DNA of 64,000 nt from Diplosphaera chodatii (Eukaryota > Chlorophyta > Trebouxiophyceae > Prasiolales > Stichococcaceae), in the NCBI GenBank assembly GCA_032358165.1, contig JAALGY010000053.1:2356001-2420000 (forward strand), read 5' to 3'. Positions 24,740 to 37,129 of this stretch are shown here, piece by piece (position 1 is the first letter of the stretch; each line of letters starts with the position of its first letter). The notes beneath the pieces were generated by a model, which was not told where the DNA came from, did no database searches, and saw only the letters and a list, made by a program, of their open reading frames with translations. Position numbers and translations under genes: made by a program.

Positions 24740-25633
24740 GGCGCCGCCCCAGTGTCAGCTGCCACGCATTCGGCAAACCACCTCGAGGGTATGTGGCTGT
24801 ACAGAGGACATTGCAGCATTCATACAGCGCTTGCAGTCGCTGTCAGCAGGTTGCCGGGCCCTCGCACGATTGCAAGCAGCTGCACTGACATGTGTATGTG
24901 TCTGCTGCGTTCACATAGGGCGCCTGTCCGCCTTGGTCGTTACCAGTCTTATGACCTTCGTATTGTATCAATTCGATACTGTAGAATGCAGCATTGATCA
25001 ATAGCACATTCTGTTGTTGCATCATGTGGAGATGCGTTGGCATGAGGTACCGGAGGATGTAGTGGAAGTTGGGGAGAGCACATACCCATGGGTGGGTACT
25101 CTGCCTTGCATTTGGAGCTGAAAAAGGCCGAGTGCGTCAGACCACACAAGTGATGATCAGGCTAGCATTGCTCGAGGGCCGGCACAATGATACTTACAGT
25201 AGAGAAGACTTGTAAAAGGCTTCCATGCAAACGATTGATCGAGCCAACCTGTTGTCGTACAATTCCTCGTGCACAATGGTGCATGCGTATCTAACAGGCC
25301 AACCAACCATCCAGGTGTTCAGCGCTGTTCAGCACTACGGCTGTGAAGGGTCAATAAGCAGCACCATGTGCTGTGTACACAAACAGCTTCGCAAATCAGC
25401 ACTAATGCTATTACCAGGGACCGTGGCACGAATGTGCGACTGAGGAATGGGTTTCGCGTCTCTGCCTCATCAGGTGTGCTGCAATCATGCATCTAGTGCG
25501 CCCCAATAATGCGTTCGCCAGACCCTGATGCCATGGAATAAATCGCTGCCTGCCGCTGGCGGTGCAGATCGATTCCCATTGTCCGCCCAACCACTGCCAG
25601 CCCTGACCTCAACCCTCAAACCCACGAAACCCC
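24740..25633. other. Intergenic region upstream of the permease
   Basis: About 900 bp lies between the permease start and the end of the MFS transporter, both on the minus strand. It must hold the permease promoter. A short inverted repeat (GTATC-AATTC-GATAC) sits near 24965-24979. I see no coding exon. Confidence 0.4.
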
Positions 25634-28600
25634 TTACACCGGCCCGGTCGCCGACACCTTGTTGTATGCCTTGAAGCCAGCCTCCGTGGCCTCAGCATAG
25701 TTGTCATCGTACCTGGCAAAAAGACAAGGGGCAGCATCAGACCATCGAGAAACTCGCAAAAAAGACCGCTGTGAGCATCGCACATTGCGCAAACCAGATG
25801 CATCCTTGCTGGAATCCTTGCAACAAGACGCTGTATGTTGCCGCCACCTACACGCTGCCACCTCAGCACGCCACTTGAAACAGCAGTTGACACAAACTCT
25901 GGAAACAGGGCATCAATGAGCAGGGGAGACGGGGCGCTCACAGGTCCTCGCGGTCCAGCTGCTTGTTGTAGTTGCGGCCGGTGCCCATGAGGCGCTCCAC
26001 GAAGCTGAGGTTGCGCGGGTTGATGGCCTCGCCTGCAGGGGGCACGACGCACGGGAGATGAAGAGATGGCAGACAACGGTCGGCTACAGAGGCTGGCGAC
26101 TGCAGACAGTGGCCGACCACAGAGGCTGGCGACTGCAGAGGCTGTTCACGCAGATGACTCGTGTCACGAGGCACATCTCATGGGGCCAGGGCATGCACAG
26201 TGCAATGCAAAGTGGCCGGTTGTGCTCACCGTGGTACACCTTTCCGGCGGTGTGGTACGCGTACCGGCGGTCCAGCTCCAGCAGCGGCACACGCAGCGGC
26301 TCGGGCGTGAACAGGAGCGTGAGCACGATGCCCTGCAGCGACAAGGGACGCTCGGGTCGGATGAACGGCATGTGCTGATCGCACGAGCCTGCTTTGCGCA
26401 GGTGGTTTGGCAACTCGGGCAGTTCGACGTCTGAGAGCATCCTGTCGGCGACATGGCTAGCCCCCCAATTGGGCACATCAGACACTGATACTGGCACCAG
26501 CACCAGCACATGGCGCGAGAGTGGCCACCTACCACTGAGTTCAGGCTGGCGCAGTACCAGAATCGCTTGCGGCTGCCCAGGTAGTTGAACCAAACCGAGG
26601 CCTGCATACGAAACACCGCGGCGTCACAAGCAGGCGAGGAGCGCCGGGCGTACAACACCAGCTGCGAAGCTGAGTGCAGCTGCTCAGCTGCACGACGCAG
26701 TGGTGTTGTAATTTCGAGCATGTGCAGACTCACCCAGAGGGCGCCCAGCTTGGCGACGCCAGCGGAGATGCCGTGCGCAGTCGTCCGCACATCGGTGGGG
26801 TACAGCTCACCCGCCAGCAGGAAGGTTGTGCAGTTGGGACCGAACTGCAGGGGGCAAGCAATTCCACGCTTATGCCAGCTGCCTGCTGGCACAGAAAGCT
26901 GAGGCAAAGGCAGGAATGGATAGCGTTTGAACAATAGCACGGCAGTCCTGATCATGGCCAACGCAGCAGCTTGTCGTGCAGAGGCAGGTAGGCAGGCAGG
27001 AAGGCAGGCAGAATACGGCAAGCGAAACGCCATGTGCAATGAATGCTGACCTGGCCCCAGAAGCTGCTGAAGAAGTAGATGAACTGAAACACGCCAATGT
27101 TGTTTGGCTTGACGAGCGTCGGGTACTTGGCGGCCGAGATGAAGAAGAGGATGGACACCATCGTGAAGCCCAGCAGCTGAATCCGCTGGCGACCCCTGCA
27201 CAGCAAGTACCACGCGCATGTTTGCACAGAGGCAGGCCAAAGCTATGGGACGCTATGGCGGTCACGGAGGACATTGCCGCAGCAGTGTTGTGGTGATCCA
27301 GTGTGCTGGCTGCAGCGAATTCACCAGTAGATGTTGTCCACAAGCGCTGCGCTGAAGAAGTAGCCAACTGCAGTCAACAAGCCATCGGTATGGTAAATAT
27401 GTGTAGGCGTTGGTGTGGTGGACATGTGTAAGTATTTCATGCCAGAGGACACGCGGCTATTGACACACAGGGCAGCCAACTGCGGGTGCAGGCTACACAT
27501 CCTTGCACTGTGAGACACTCACTCAAAGCGACGCCAGAGTTGAGCAGGGTCCACGCCAGCGTTGTCGTGATGCCGGCAGCTGTGGCAGCAGGTAGCAGTC
27601 GTCAGACGGAATGGAGGGGCACATGTGGTATGCTATGCAGGAACGCAGTCTGCGGAGCCTTGCAGGCGGCAGTAAAAACTCACTTGGAGAAAGAATCTTG
27701 ATGAACTCTGACTGGAACACCTTGTTGCCATAAAAGCCTGCACACCAAATCACGTGAGCGAATCAGGTGGAAACCCACAACACGAATGGCACAGCAGATG
27801 CAGCACTGAGGCCTGCACATGTGATAATGCATTTCAACACAAAACCTACCGAAATCCCAGAAGAACTGCAGAGCAACAACGAACGACGAGTCAGCACTAG
27901 GTTCTTGTGGAGGTGAGGGTTATGGGAACGGTCATTGTATGGACGTGGACATGATCTAGGGCCCTACAACTAGTAGCTTCCACTCTCATAACAGCGCTGA
28001 CAAGTGCAGTGGGCAAAATTTGCGCTGCAGTCTCGTACCCAGCAGCCGCAGGTGGACAGCAGGCGGCCCCAGTAGAAGCGCGCCAGGTATGCCATGTCCT
28101 TCGCCTTCTGGCCAGCCTTGGCGCGGGTCCACATCTTCGACTCCTGCAGGGAGCGTGCAAACAGGAAACAGTCAGACATGGGTGGATGACAAAGGCAGCT
28201 CGCAGCTGTTGCGTCACCCAAGCCATAACACTGATGCCATGCCTGCTCGGGGACAGACGTCGCACCAGCAGGCAGCGCAAGTGCAAAGGGGCGCACCCGC
28301 AGGTACACGACACGGTAGAAGATGATGAGCACGATGGGGATGAGGCCGATGCCAAAGGCTGTACGCCACACGCCGCCCAGGCGGTTGGCGTGGTTCTTCT
28401 GGTTGGCGACGGTTTGGACATCCCAGATGCAGAGCAGGATGAGCAGCACGGCGGTGTTGACGAAGTTGCCGACACCCTGCAGACACACATCTAGTGGTTA
28501 ATACTCCGTGTCAGAACATCCGGGACTGCAGCTGCAGCGTTGACTGCCACGCACACACAAAAGCTGGCACAGAGTGCAGATGACCCCATCATGCCGTCGA

Positions 28601-30813
28601 ACAAGGCCACACACACATTCCATGGCTCGACTTGATTAGTTGACTATACCACTGCAGGTCATAAGGGCTCTCACACAGGAACAGGTCCCATCCACGAGAC
28701 ATCATGAGATTCCTGCGAGGAGTGTGCAACAACAAAGGCGCACCTGCATGGAGAAGGTCAGCACAACGGCGCGGCCGCGGTGGCGGGCGGCCTGCTTGCC
28801 GCCCGTCTCAGCGCGCTCGGCGGCCGAGCCGGCGGCCATGGGGTACTCGCCACCCACGCCATAGCCGAAGACGAACTGGGCGATGATGTCTGCAGGGCCA
28901 CAGATGCAGTGGCGGGGTCAAACTGTGAAGCTCAATATTGGATGCACCGAAGAGCAGTGTGTCTCCACACATATGCAAAGCGCTGCACAACGATGAAAGA
29001 CAGCCACCCCAGGACAACCGACTCACAGAAGATGACTTGGCCCTGCTCCGTGGGCGCCTTCTGCACCGTCAGCAGGATGGCGCCAACGCACATCAGCGAC
29101 ACCGTCGTGACGGAGCCCCACTTGCGGCCGATCTTGTCGCCCAGGTAGCCGATGGTGATCATGCCGCAGATGATGCCCACAATCTGGATGTACTCTGGGA
29201 TCTGCACAGGGTGAAACAACGAACGAGGATCAGCGGGTGCGAGCAGGCTGCATGTATGTTGAGACTTAGCAGTGTGCAGAACAGCCATCGTGAGCGCGAG
29301 CATGCAGTGGGGTCAGCTGCGCAGGCAGCAGCAGAAGCAGCGTGGCACTGGAGGGTGCTGCTAGTTCCACACCTGCGTGAGGGTCTTGCCGCAGGTCGTG
29401 AAGGTCTTGTAGCACGACGGGTACTCGGCCTTCAGCAGCGGCTTGATGTTGCCGATGGAAAAGATGTAGTATGCCTGTAGGAGCAAGAGATACATGTCTC
29501 AGATCCAGCAGTGCAGTGGGCAGATGTGGTGCCGGTCTCCCATGCTGCCCCGCTGCCAGCAGCATGCCAGAGCAGCAGCACAGCAGCTGCACCTGGGGCA
29601 CCACATCACTGTCCACCACGTCATGCGGCATTGGCAGATGCAGGATGCCCATGGCGAGCTGCAAATGCAGCAGGGTCGCCACGTGATGCAGGCGCGCACC
29701 TCTAGAAACATGCCCATGCCGGGGATCATCCAGGAGGCCAGCCACCACAGAGTCTCCTTGATGCCCATGGGGCGCGCATCCAGCTCCTCATCATCGGTGC
29801 CCTCCAGCAGGCTGCCCGAGATGCGCTGGTATGTGGTGTTGCCTGCGGAGCAGCAGGTTGGTGGTGAGGGCGAGCGTGGCAGCTGTGCATGATGACAAGG
29901 CGGTCATCTGCCCCGCGAGTGATCAGTGCCTTTCCACTGGCTATATCCTGTGCGAAGACTTTGCAAAGGCAGTGCACCATCGGCTGTCGGGCCAGCTGGA
30001 GCGTGGAGTCGCGATGGGGTGTGCCCCAGCGCACCCTATTGTCGAACGCTGTGGCCGCCGTGCAAGTATGGGCACAGGACAACTGTATGTCATCCCGTGA
30101 AACGCGATTTGCACCCATCGGACACTGGCTGCGGGCTTGGTCACATGCCAGAACGGTAGACTTGCTGAAGTACAGTGAGGATGCTGGCACGAGCCGAGCA
30201 GGGCGTGACAGAGACTCGGCCGCTGCAGGAGCCCTGATACACACGCTGCAGCAGGGCAACGGGCATTGCGGTCAGCAGGTTCGATGCGGGTCATGATTAG
30301 TCATGCAATAATGAAAGCGCCGTAGCTGCTCATAACACGGCGGGGCCACATGCCGCGTGTCTAAAGCGGCCGCCGGAATGGCATCTTTGCGCTGCGGCGG
30401 CCACACGCGGCAGCGGGCAGAACATACGGATATACGATGGTCAGACGAACCACACGCACAACCTCGCACGGCCCGCACCCTGGGACTGCAACGCAGTCAA
30501 CCTCGCATGCAACACAACCCCGTGTGAGCAAGCACTACGGGCAGGCGCCCAGCCAGGCGGACAGGCACCCGTAGCAGCATGTGACCGGCGCTGGGTGTGT
30601 TGCACGACGACGGAAAGACCTCACAACCCTAGGCAGGCGCGCTGCATGGCGCCGCAGCCGCTGCAGGCAAGGGTGCTCACCGAACTTGATCCGCCTGGGG
30701 TCCGCAGTGTGCGTCATGGCCTCAGGGTCCTTCGCCGCCACCTCCATGAGCTGCGCCTCGCGGGTGTTGCCCTCAGGGTCGAGCCCATTCGTCGCCGCCG
30801 CAACGGGCTTCAT
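25634..30813 (-). CDS. MFS transporter of the phosphate:H+ symporter (PHT1/PHO84-like) type
   Basis: About seventeen exons encode a twelve-helix major-facilitator protein. It starts MKPVAAATNGLDPEGNTR at 30813 and stops at 25634. Motifs in order: GYLGDKIGRKWG (MFS signature, loop 2-3), FGYGVGGEYPMAAGSAAERA (PHT-type helix 4), WFFWDFGFYGNKVFQ (built across a 16-nt exon), GITTTLAWTLLNSGVAL, FGPNCTTFLLAGELYPTDVR and TAHGISAGVAKLGALW. The FGPNxTTF...E.(Y/F)P..R block and GISA-GK region are typical of phosphate symporters. A central soluble loop contains AKAGQKAKDMAYLARFYWG. The GGEYP form instead of GGDYP separates it from classical PHT1, so a related organophosphate or other anion substrate is possible. 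It is plasma-membrane or vacuolar by analogy only. Confidence 0.85.
27850..27865 (-). other. 16-nt micro-exon of the MFS transporter
   Basis: On the minus strand the bases between CTGCAG and GTAGGT read TTCTTCTGGGATTTCG. Phase 0 in and phase 1 out join the upstream exon ending in Trp to the downstream exon, giving W-FFWDFG-FYGNKVFQ. This restores the conserved helix-7 region of phosphate-type MFS proteins. Skipping it would shift the frame. Confidence 0.75.
30428..30435. promoter_or_regulatory. Exact PHR1-binding-site match (GGATATAC) in intron 1 of the MFS transporter
   Basis: The palindromic P1BS consensus GNATATNC, bound by MYB-CC regulators, is matched on both strands. It lies inside the first intron, about 380 bp downstream of the start codon. 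Around ten chance matches are expected in a window of this size and composition, so the assignment is weak. Confidence 0.2.
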
Positions 30814-31471
30814 GGCTGCACCAGCCGCAAGGGCAAGGGTGATGGGAGTAGGGTCTGAGCTAGCCGCGCCACCAAGCGTCGCCGCGCCTGGCAGTCTGCT
30901 GGCCTATGGGGCAACTGCGGAGCAATTGTGCCGCAGCAGGCGGGCAGCCTCCATGAGTGACTGCAGAAAGCATCTATTGCGTCACGTGCAAAAGATGCCA
31001 TTTTCGTGTAATTGGTAATCAGTGCAAGTCGTGCAAGGGTTCTATTGAACGGGCCCAAATATTGATCGGGGACTGATCGGGAGCTTCGATCGGGGTGCCT
31101 GCCGATGGCTGCAATCATGGACCCGCGATGTCCCACACCAGAACGCCTGCACAGGCTTCCTGCTTCACGCAAGATCAGAAATGCTGGTTGATGCGTCGTC
31201 GCAAACCACAGCTGCTCTTGTAATCTGGCGGCGGAAGCGTAAGTAGAGCACAACCCCCACCAGCCCTGCAGCATAACTCGATCTTGATTTTAGGGTTTAG
31301 ATCATTACATCATATATAAATCTATATCATAATAAATCAAAATTGGATAGTATGGCGCTGACATTGGTTGCATGTTGGCGCGTGAGGCGCGCTGCCTGCC
31401 TATGGGGCTGCATGCTGCAGGGACACAGTCCTTTTTCTGCGCGCTGTGCGCCGACCAGGCTGCTGCTCCTG
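30814..31471. promoter_or_regulatory. Region upstream of the MFS transporter, with an A/T-rich island
   Basis: This stretch lies between the MFS start and the stop of the next minus-strand gene. A strongly A/T-rich island at about 31290-31345 contains CATATATAAATC. It stands out in this GC-rich window and could be a promoter or 3'-end element. No coding exon is seen. Confidence 0.35.
31305..31309 (-). terminator. Candidate poly(A) signal TGTAA for the zinc-ribbon repeat gene
   Basis: The minus strand reads TGTAA about 165 nt past the stop at 31472, inside the A/T-rich island. Confidence 0.35.
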
Positions 31472-34400
31472 TCAGCGCTTGTTTGGCACCGGCTGCTGCG
31501 CTGTGGCCATGTCTGGCTCGATGCTGAAATCCGGCTCTGCGGCTGCTGCTGGCCCCACCGCTGCAACCCTTGCCTTCTTATGCTGCGCCGGTGCGCGGTT
31601 GTTTTGATTGTCCCGGCCCCCCCGCTTCAGCCGCTTTAGCGCATTTGGGTCCAGCTGCTGCAGTGGCTCCGCTAGTGGCGTTGCCGGGTTTTGTGACGCC
31701 ACCTGCTCCAGGCCGCGGGGAAGGCCCACGCCCTGGTGTAGAAGCCAACACACGGTTGAGGCCACCCCTCACAACATAGAGAACAGCACAGCAGCCCTGG
31801 GGCACGGTGCAGCGCCAAGGTGAGTTTGCCAGGTACGTCAGGCAAGTATGAGGCAAAGAGAAACGGAGCTATGCAAATGGATTATAGTGCCGCTGTCCTA
31901 CCTGCGCTGCGGCAGGGCTGGCGGCCAGACCGTGCACGCCCAGCTGCTGTGGCTCCTGCAGTACGTCGAGTGGCAGCTGACTGCTGGGGGCCGGGCCCAT
32001 CTGCGCCGCCACGGCGCTGGCTGCAGCCGGGCTGCCCTGGCCGCCGGGTTCCGCTGCCTGCGCACCACAGCCGGAGCACTCGCACCCCGGCTACTGTGTG
32101 CTTCATGGCAAGGATTTAGCTGGATTTATATATGTGCATCGGCTGCATAGATGTCTGGCTTGTGTGCATGTTCCAATAGCACCTGTGCCGGCTCAGCCTG
32201 GCTGTGGGCCTCATTCGCGAGGCGCGCCGCCTCTGGCTGCTGCTGATTGCACGCTGCCTGGGCGCTGAACCCCTGCTTAAAGTAGTCGACGGTGCACGCC
32301 TGCGCTACGAAGGAACAAGGTTCCTTGCTGGTGGTGTGAGAGCAAGACGACAGAGCAGCATGATGGGGACATCGACAGACGAGCCAGCGCCAGTCCGCCA
32401 GTTTGGCTGATGGCCATTAGCACACGCATGAAAATCAACAGAGGGTTTGCAGCAAGCACCTTGCAGTGGTCCCTCAGCCCATCAACATTTCTCTTGTCCC
32501 GACCGAAGGCCGCTGTCGACTTCTCGGTGAGGCACTTCAGGCACGACTGCATCAGGCGCAGCAGCGAGGTGTCTTAGTGAGTGTCAGAGTGCATGTCATG
32601 ATGCCACACTACCTGGCACCGCAGACACTCTGACATGCACACCCCCATGTAATGATGCAGACCACCAGTGTTCAAGGACGACAGCAGGGTGGTGCCAATG
32701 CTGTGCAGCTGTGTTGCTGGAAGTCTGCACCTTGAGTGTGCTACGGGCCTTGCCGCTGCGGCACTCCTTGCACTGCTGCTGCAGGCCGTCACTGTTGGAT
32801 GTGAGCCTGCCGAACTCCAGCGCCGCCTTCGGCAAGTGGCAGAGCCTGCAATGCCGAGTGGGAGCGTTGTGGGCATGCTGTCACTCGACTTGCACAGCAC
32901 CTGCATGTCAGGGTAAGCATCCGCCCATCTGCTTAGTCACGGGCAGCCATGCCAAAGACCGCCAATGTGTAGGACCATCAATTTACAAGACAACAGTGGA
33001 CACCCTGGCAGCGTGGCGATGGGCCACACTCTCGCAGCCGGTGTATGTACAGAGCGGAGACTACAGGGCTGGGATTGATGCACACGCTTACTGCCCACTA
33101 ACAACCGGCAGAGAACCATGAGAACCCACGAGAGGAGCCCGGTCTTGAAGCAGATGTACGAGTAGCCAAGCCATGTCCCCTTAGACCCTAAATCACAGAC
33201 TCGCACCGGCATTGCTTGTTCTGGACGGTAGGCTCCAGCACGACCTCTTTCTTTGCGTAGTACTCCTTGGCGTACAGCTTGCGGCACGCCTTGCATAGAA
33301 GGGTGTGCTTGTCACCAGCCCTGTGGTCGTTGGAAAACTCTTCCAGCATCTTCTCCACGCCGCACCACCTGGCGCACGGCAGGACATGAGACACATGTGA
33401 CCGAATGCACGTTGACAACACTGTGGGTAGCTGGGCCAATTGGGAGTGCAGTGGGAAAGGGTTGGACTCGCATCTCGCGAAGCCATGGACCCGATCATCA
33501 TGCCAGCTGAGGCAGATTATCACCGGCAGTCCTTGGCCTGGAAGTTGGTCCGAGCCTCCTGGGTGACCGGAATCTTTGGCGGCTCAGGCGCATACCGAAA
33601 CTTGCCAGGGTGCTTGGGCACCTCGCTTGTCGGCATGCCCTGCAAGTGAGCACGACCAGCATTGTCCACTACAAGGCCAAACACCGTGTCATGGTAGGTT
33701 TCTCTCTGGCACCAGTTGGAAGTGCAGCAGCCCATCGTGCGAGCTGATGTCTCACAGAGAGTGCTGTGTGCATCAGGACAACAGAGGGGTCGTGTCAATC
33801 GCTCACGGTGGTACGTGCAGCGTCCGCAGCCTGCTCTTTCGGCGCGTCGGCGCCGACGGTCTGCACGCCCAGCCGCGTCTGCTGCGTCATGTCCAGCTTC
33901 ACCCGCGGCTGCGCGTCTGCGCCAGGCTGTCACTGCAGGCAACACAGCCAGCAGGTTATGAGCGCCGGTAGCCAGTCAGCTGTAACCATTTGGGGAGACG
34001 CAATTGCTGTCAGTCATTCGAGTGTTTACCATCAAGCCGTGCGAACCTGCAGCACTAGAGCGGGCCCAATGACATGTGTCGGTGGCCCAGTCACCTCGCC
34101 CTGCAGCGCGGACTGCTGTGCTGGCGCCCCCGTGGAGAGATGCCAGGTCCTCAGGCAGGGATCGGGAAGCAAGGGGGTCAAGTTGTGCGTCGTGGCGCCT
34201 GCAGCCGGCCGCGCAACATGAGCAACATGTAGCTTCATCGTATGCATGTAGTTGGATCCGCACCTGTGGCCGGAGTAGAGCCGGCGTGCTTGGCGCAGCA
34301 ACGCCGGGTTGCTGCAGGAGCTGCTGTTGCTGGCGCCGTCTCAAGCGGGCTGAAGGCTCGCGTACTTGCCTCAATAGGATCAGGCAGCTGTATAGAATAT

Positions 34401-36213
34401 GATTACGGTCTGATTACGGTCTGGGATCGCTTGCACACAAACGGTCTCGGAGCACTGGAGCGCGCAGCGGTCCCGAGCATCCTCAGCCTCCGCAGCTTCC
34501 ATCATGTCATCACCCGCAGGATGCATGGCCTGCATGCAGCGGCACTCACTGATGTCCATACGGAGGAAGAGTCCACATGCTAGGGAGGTGACCAGGCCTG
34601 GTCCGCGTGTTCACAGATGCCGCAGTCTTGCATTGTCATCTGGGGTGTTGAGCAAATGGCGGCATTATGCCGGCGGTGCCAGACACCGTTCTGCAGCTGG
34701 TCTGCAATTCGTGCAAGGCACTGGTAAACGCGCTGATGGCGGCTGGCCAGATCTGTGCCGGTGACAGGCGTCCTGCTGCTGAGCATGGACTGCATGCAAC
34801 ACGCCGACGCATTGCCTTGCATCGGCAGCACGATGCCTGCTATATGCGGCTGACTGCTGTGCAATGAAGCTGTAGGTTGCTGCGGCGGCACTGGTACTGG
34901 TGCCAAGGCCGAACCTCCACTTCACTGCTGATAGACAATCTTCCTGGCATGGCTTGCGGCAGGCCAGAACCATCGCACGGCAAGCGCAGCAGCCTGCCAT
35001 GCGGGCGCTCGGCGGCAGGTGACATTAGTGTGGGCAAGGCCCCTTTGACCTGCTGTTTGAGCAGTCTGGCTGCAGCTTGCTTCGTGCCAAAGTCCTCAAC
35101 GGTGGCTGGGCCTGTTGCTGACGCAGTCTGATCGTGATTGGCACTTGTCCACGGGCCGCACCGCTCACGCGCACCTCGTTTCGGTGGAGTGCGAACATGC
35201 GGCTGAGCACTGGCCGGAGGTGCGCATGATTGCTGCATGATTGCAGGCTTGGCAGCAGGATACTGCCACTGAGACTTGCTGCTGCCTGTGGAAGAGGGCT
35301 GTTCTTGGCCTGGTGCAGGAGTGCTGTCATGCTCTCTGCTGTCTGCAGGTGCGCATGTGTGGTCAAGGCCAAGCCACAACGCACACAGCCAGAATCGTTT
35401 GATGCCCTTGGCTCGGCTACATCTGCGGCCGGGTAAGACCCCTCTCAGCTGTGCATCTATGTGTCCAGCTGTGCGCAGCGCCGCATTTGACTCCTTCTTG
35501 TTGGTTGTCCATCGTGCTGCATCACGCAACAGGCGCTGCAGCGTCTGGTGTGTATACATGCTCCATATGGGTGCAATTGGTGCATATCTGCAGCATGCTG
35601 TGCACGGATCTGCAAGATCATTAGCGAGTGGCGTTGCTGCTAGGTCCACTGGTTGCTGCTGTGGCGTCTGGCTGGACGGGTGGCTGCTGTGCTTGCTGCG
35701 GCGGCATCGGCGAGGGCGCTGGACATCGCTGCGCACGTGCCCAACTGGTGCGTGCGTGTAAGCTGAGCACCTGCCTGGCGAATGGCGGATGAAATGGGTA
35801 GATTGGCAGACAGCACTGCACAGATCAATGGGCTCTGAACTGGAACGAGCACCGGAGGCAGTGGCAGCTTTCAGCTCCTGGTGCATGTGCTGCTCACCAC
35901 TCATAGCGGCGCAGCCAGCTGCCTGCGTGGCCATGTGGCCTCGCTGGTCTCTGTGGGTGCTGCAGTGCAGACATGGCCGCTGACCGCCAGCCCACATGGC
36001 TCCGCTGACCCCAGGCGGTAGGAACGGTCTTCCTGCAGTGCAATTTGTTGCTTTGGTGCCGACATTGAGCACGGAGATTTGGACCACGCCTTCAGCAGCC
36101 TCCATTGCTAACTGCAGATCATCAAGTAATTCAAGCAGGTACGCGACAGCATCGTCCGCGGCTGGGCGGGGTGGCTGCTCCCGCTGGCAAATGCACAGGC
36201 TGCTGGCTCCCAA
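31472..36213 (-). CDS. Protein with three tandem C2C2 zinc-ribbon repeats and low-complexity regions
   Basis: The well-supported part is 31472 to about 34374. Three repeats of the plan Cx2C-x3-K-...-Cx2C occur in order. Repeat 1 (about 33660-33240) is CRWCGVEKMLEEFSNDHRAG followed by LLCKACRKLYAKEYY. Repeat 2 (about 32850-32730) is LCHLPKAALEFGRLTSNSDG followed by QQCKECRSGKARS. Repeat 3 (about 32545-32180) is CLKCLTEKSTAAFGRDKRN followed by CKACTVDYFKQGF. The splice site falls inside or next to the Cys pairs. An Ala/Gln-rich exon (about 32090-31906) and a basic tail (ALKRLKRGG, HKKARVA) follow, suggesting a nuclear protein. Upstream exons read DSLAQTQPRVKLDMTQQTRL and Gln/Pro-rich sequence. 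The N-terminal part up to 36213 is an open frame of uncertain exon structure and may belong to a second gene. Function unknown; similar ribbons occur in nucleic-acid-binding proteins. Confidence 0.55.
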
Positions 36214-37129
36214 GGCTCCGCCAACGCCGCCAAAGCTGCACGATGTACAGCCAGACGCCCTCTGCGGCCGCGGATCGGCAGGAATTGCAATTTTGTTTCA
36301 GCCGCCCAGTGCTGCAGATGGATGTGCTGCTCGTCAGGCAGCAAGCAGATCAGCAGGGTCACAGCAGGCACAATGGCAATACACTAGGCGCAATGGTATG
36401 CCACTAGATGGGAATAGCACACAGGCTTCTTGCTGTGCACTTGTTGTAGGCGTCAACAGCATCAATGCCACGATGCAACTTGTCAAGTGCAGCAGAAGCG
36501 GGGCCGGGTCGTGTAACCCCGAGGCACCTTACATATGCAGCTGTTTCCAAAGGCAGGATATGTCACCTTGCAAGCTCGTTGATATGCAGCACGACAGCAC
36601 GACAGCCAGAACCGACACAAGTGGCCCGCCACCCCTCTGCACTCACTGTCACCCGTCCGCCCTTAAACCTCAGAGCACAATCTGAGCACAGCCTGCTCTT
36701 CGAGTTGCATGCTGCACTACGAAAATAATCACGACTGCAGAGTTTAGGCTATAGCCTGATGGCAGCATGGCACTTGCTGCGCAAGCGCTGCAAGCCCTGG
36801 ACCGATCCGGTGCCTGCGCTGGCAACAGCCGCGGCCGCTCCCTGCCGCGGGCGCTGCCCCTCGAAACCCTTTGCTGTCCAGGGTGCCTGTGCCCGCATGC
36901 GTGGATGTGCACACGTCGTTTGGCGGATATGCGGGCGCAGCAGCCGCCCCACCTGCCCTGTGACTGCAGCTGCGGCTGCGCCTGGCGCAGGTGTAGCGTT
37001 TGTAGCTGCTGCCGCCGCTACTGCCGGCATGGCGCCTGCAAGGACGAGGACACATCTGCGCCAGTGTTGCACCTGCAGCGGTGCTCTTGGCATACTGCGA
37101 CAGCACAGATACCTACGATTCCACACCGA
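36214..37129. other. Region upstream of the minisatellite, no supported gene
   Basis: Open frames are present on both strands, but none has splice support or a recognisable domain. It may contain the promoter of the zinc-ribbon gene. Confidence 0.3.

Noticed and set aside
25634..30813. Sugar transporter instead of phosphate-type MFS
   Set aside because: The FGPNxTTF and GISA-type motifs and the WFFWDFGFYGN helix match phosphate symporters; sugar-porter signatures such as PESPR were not found.
32582..32637. Inverted repeat TGTCAGAGTG / CACTCTGACA as a transposon end
   Set aside because: The arms are only about 10 bp, no target duplication or transposase is present, and it sits in an intron.
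34840..36213. A 457-codon open frame taken as one exon
   Set aside because: GC-rich antisense and intronic sequence often stays open here. Only parts have coding character, so it was not given a separate gene; its N-terminal part is kept only as an uncertain extension of the zinc-ribbon gene.
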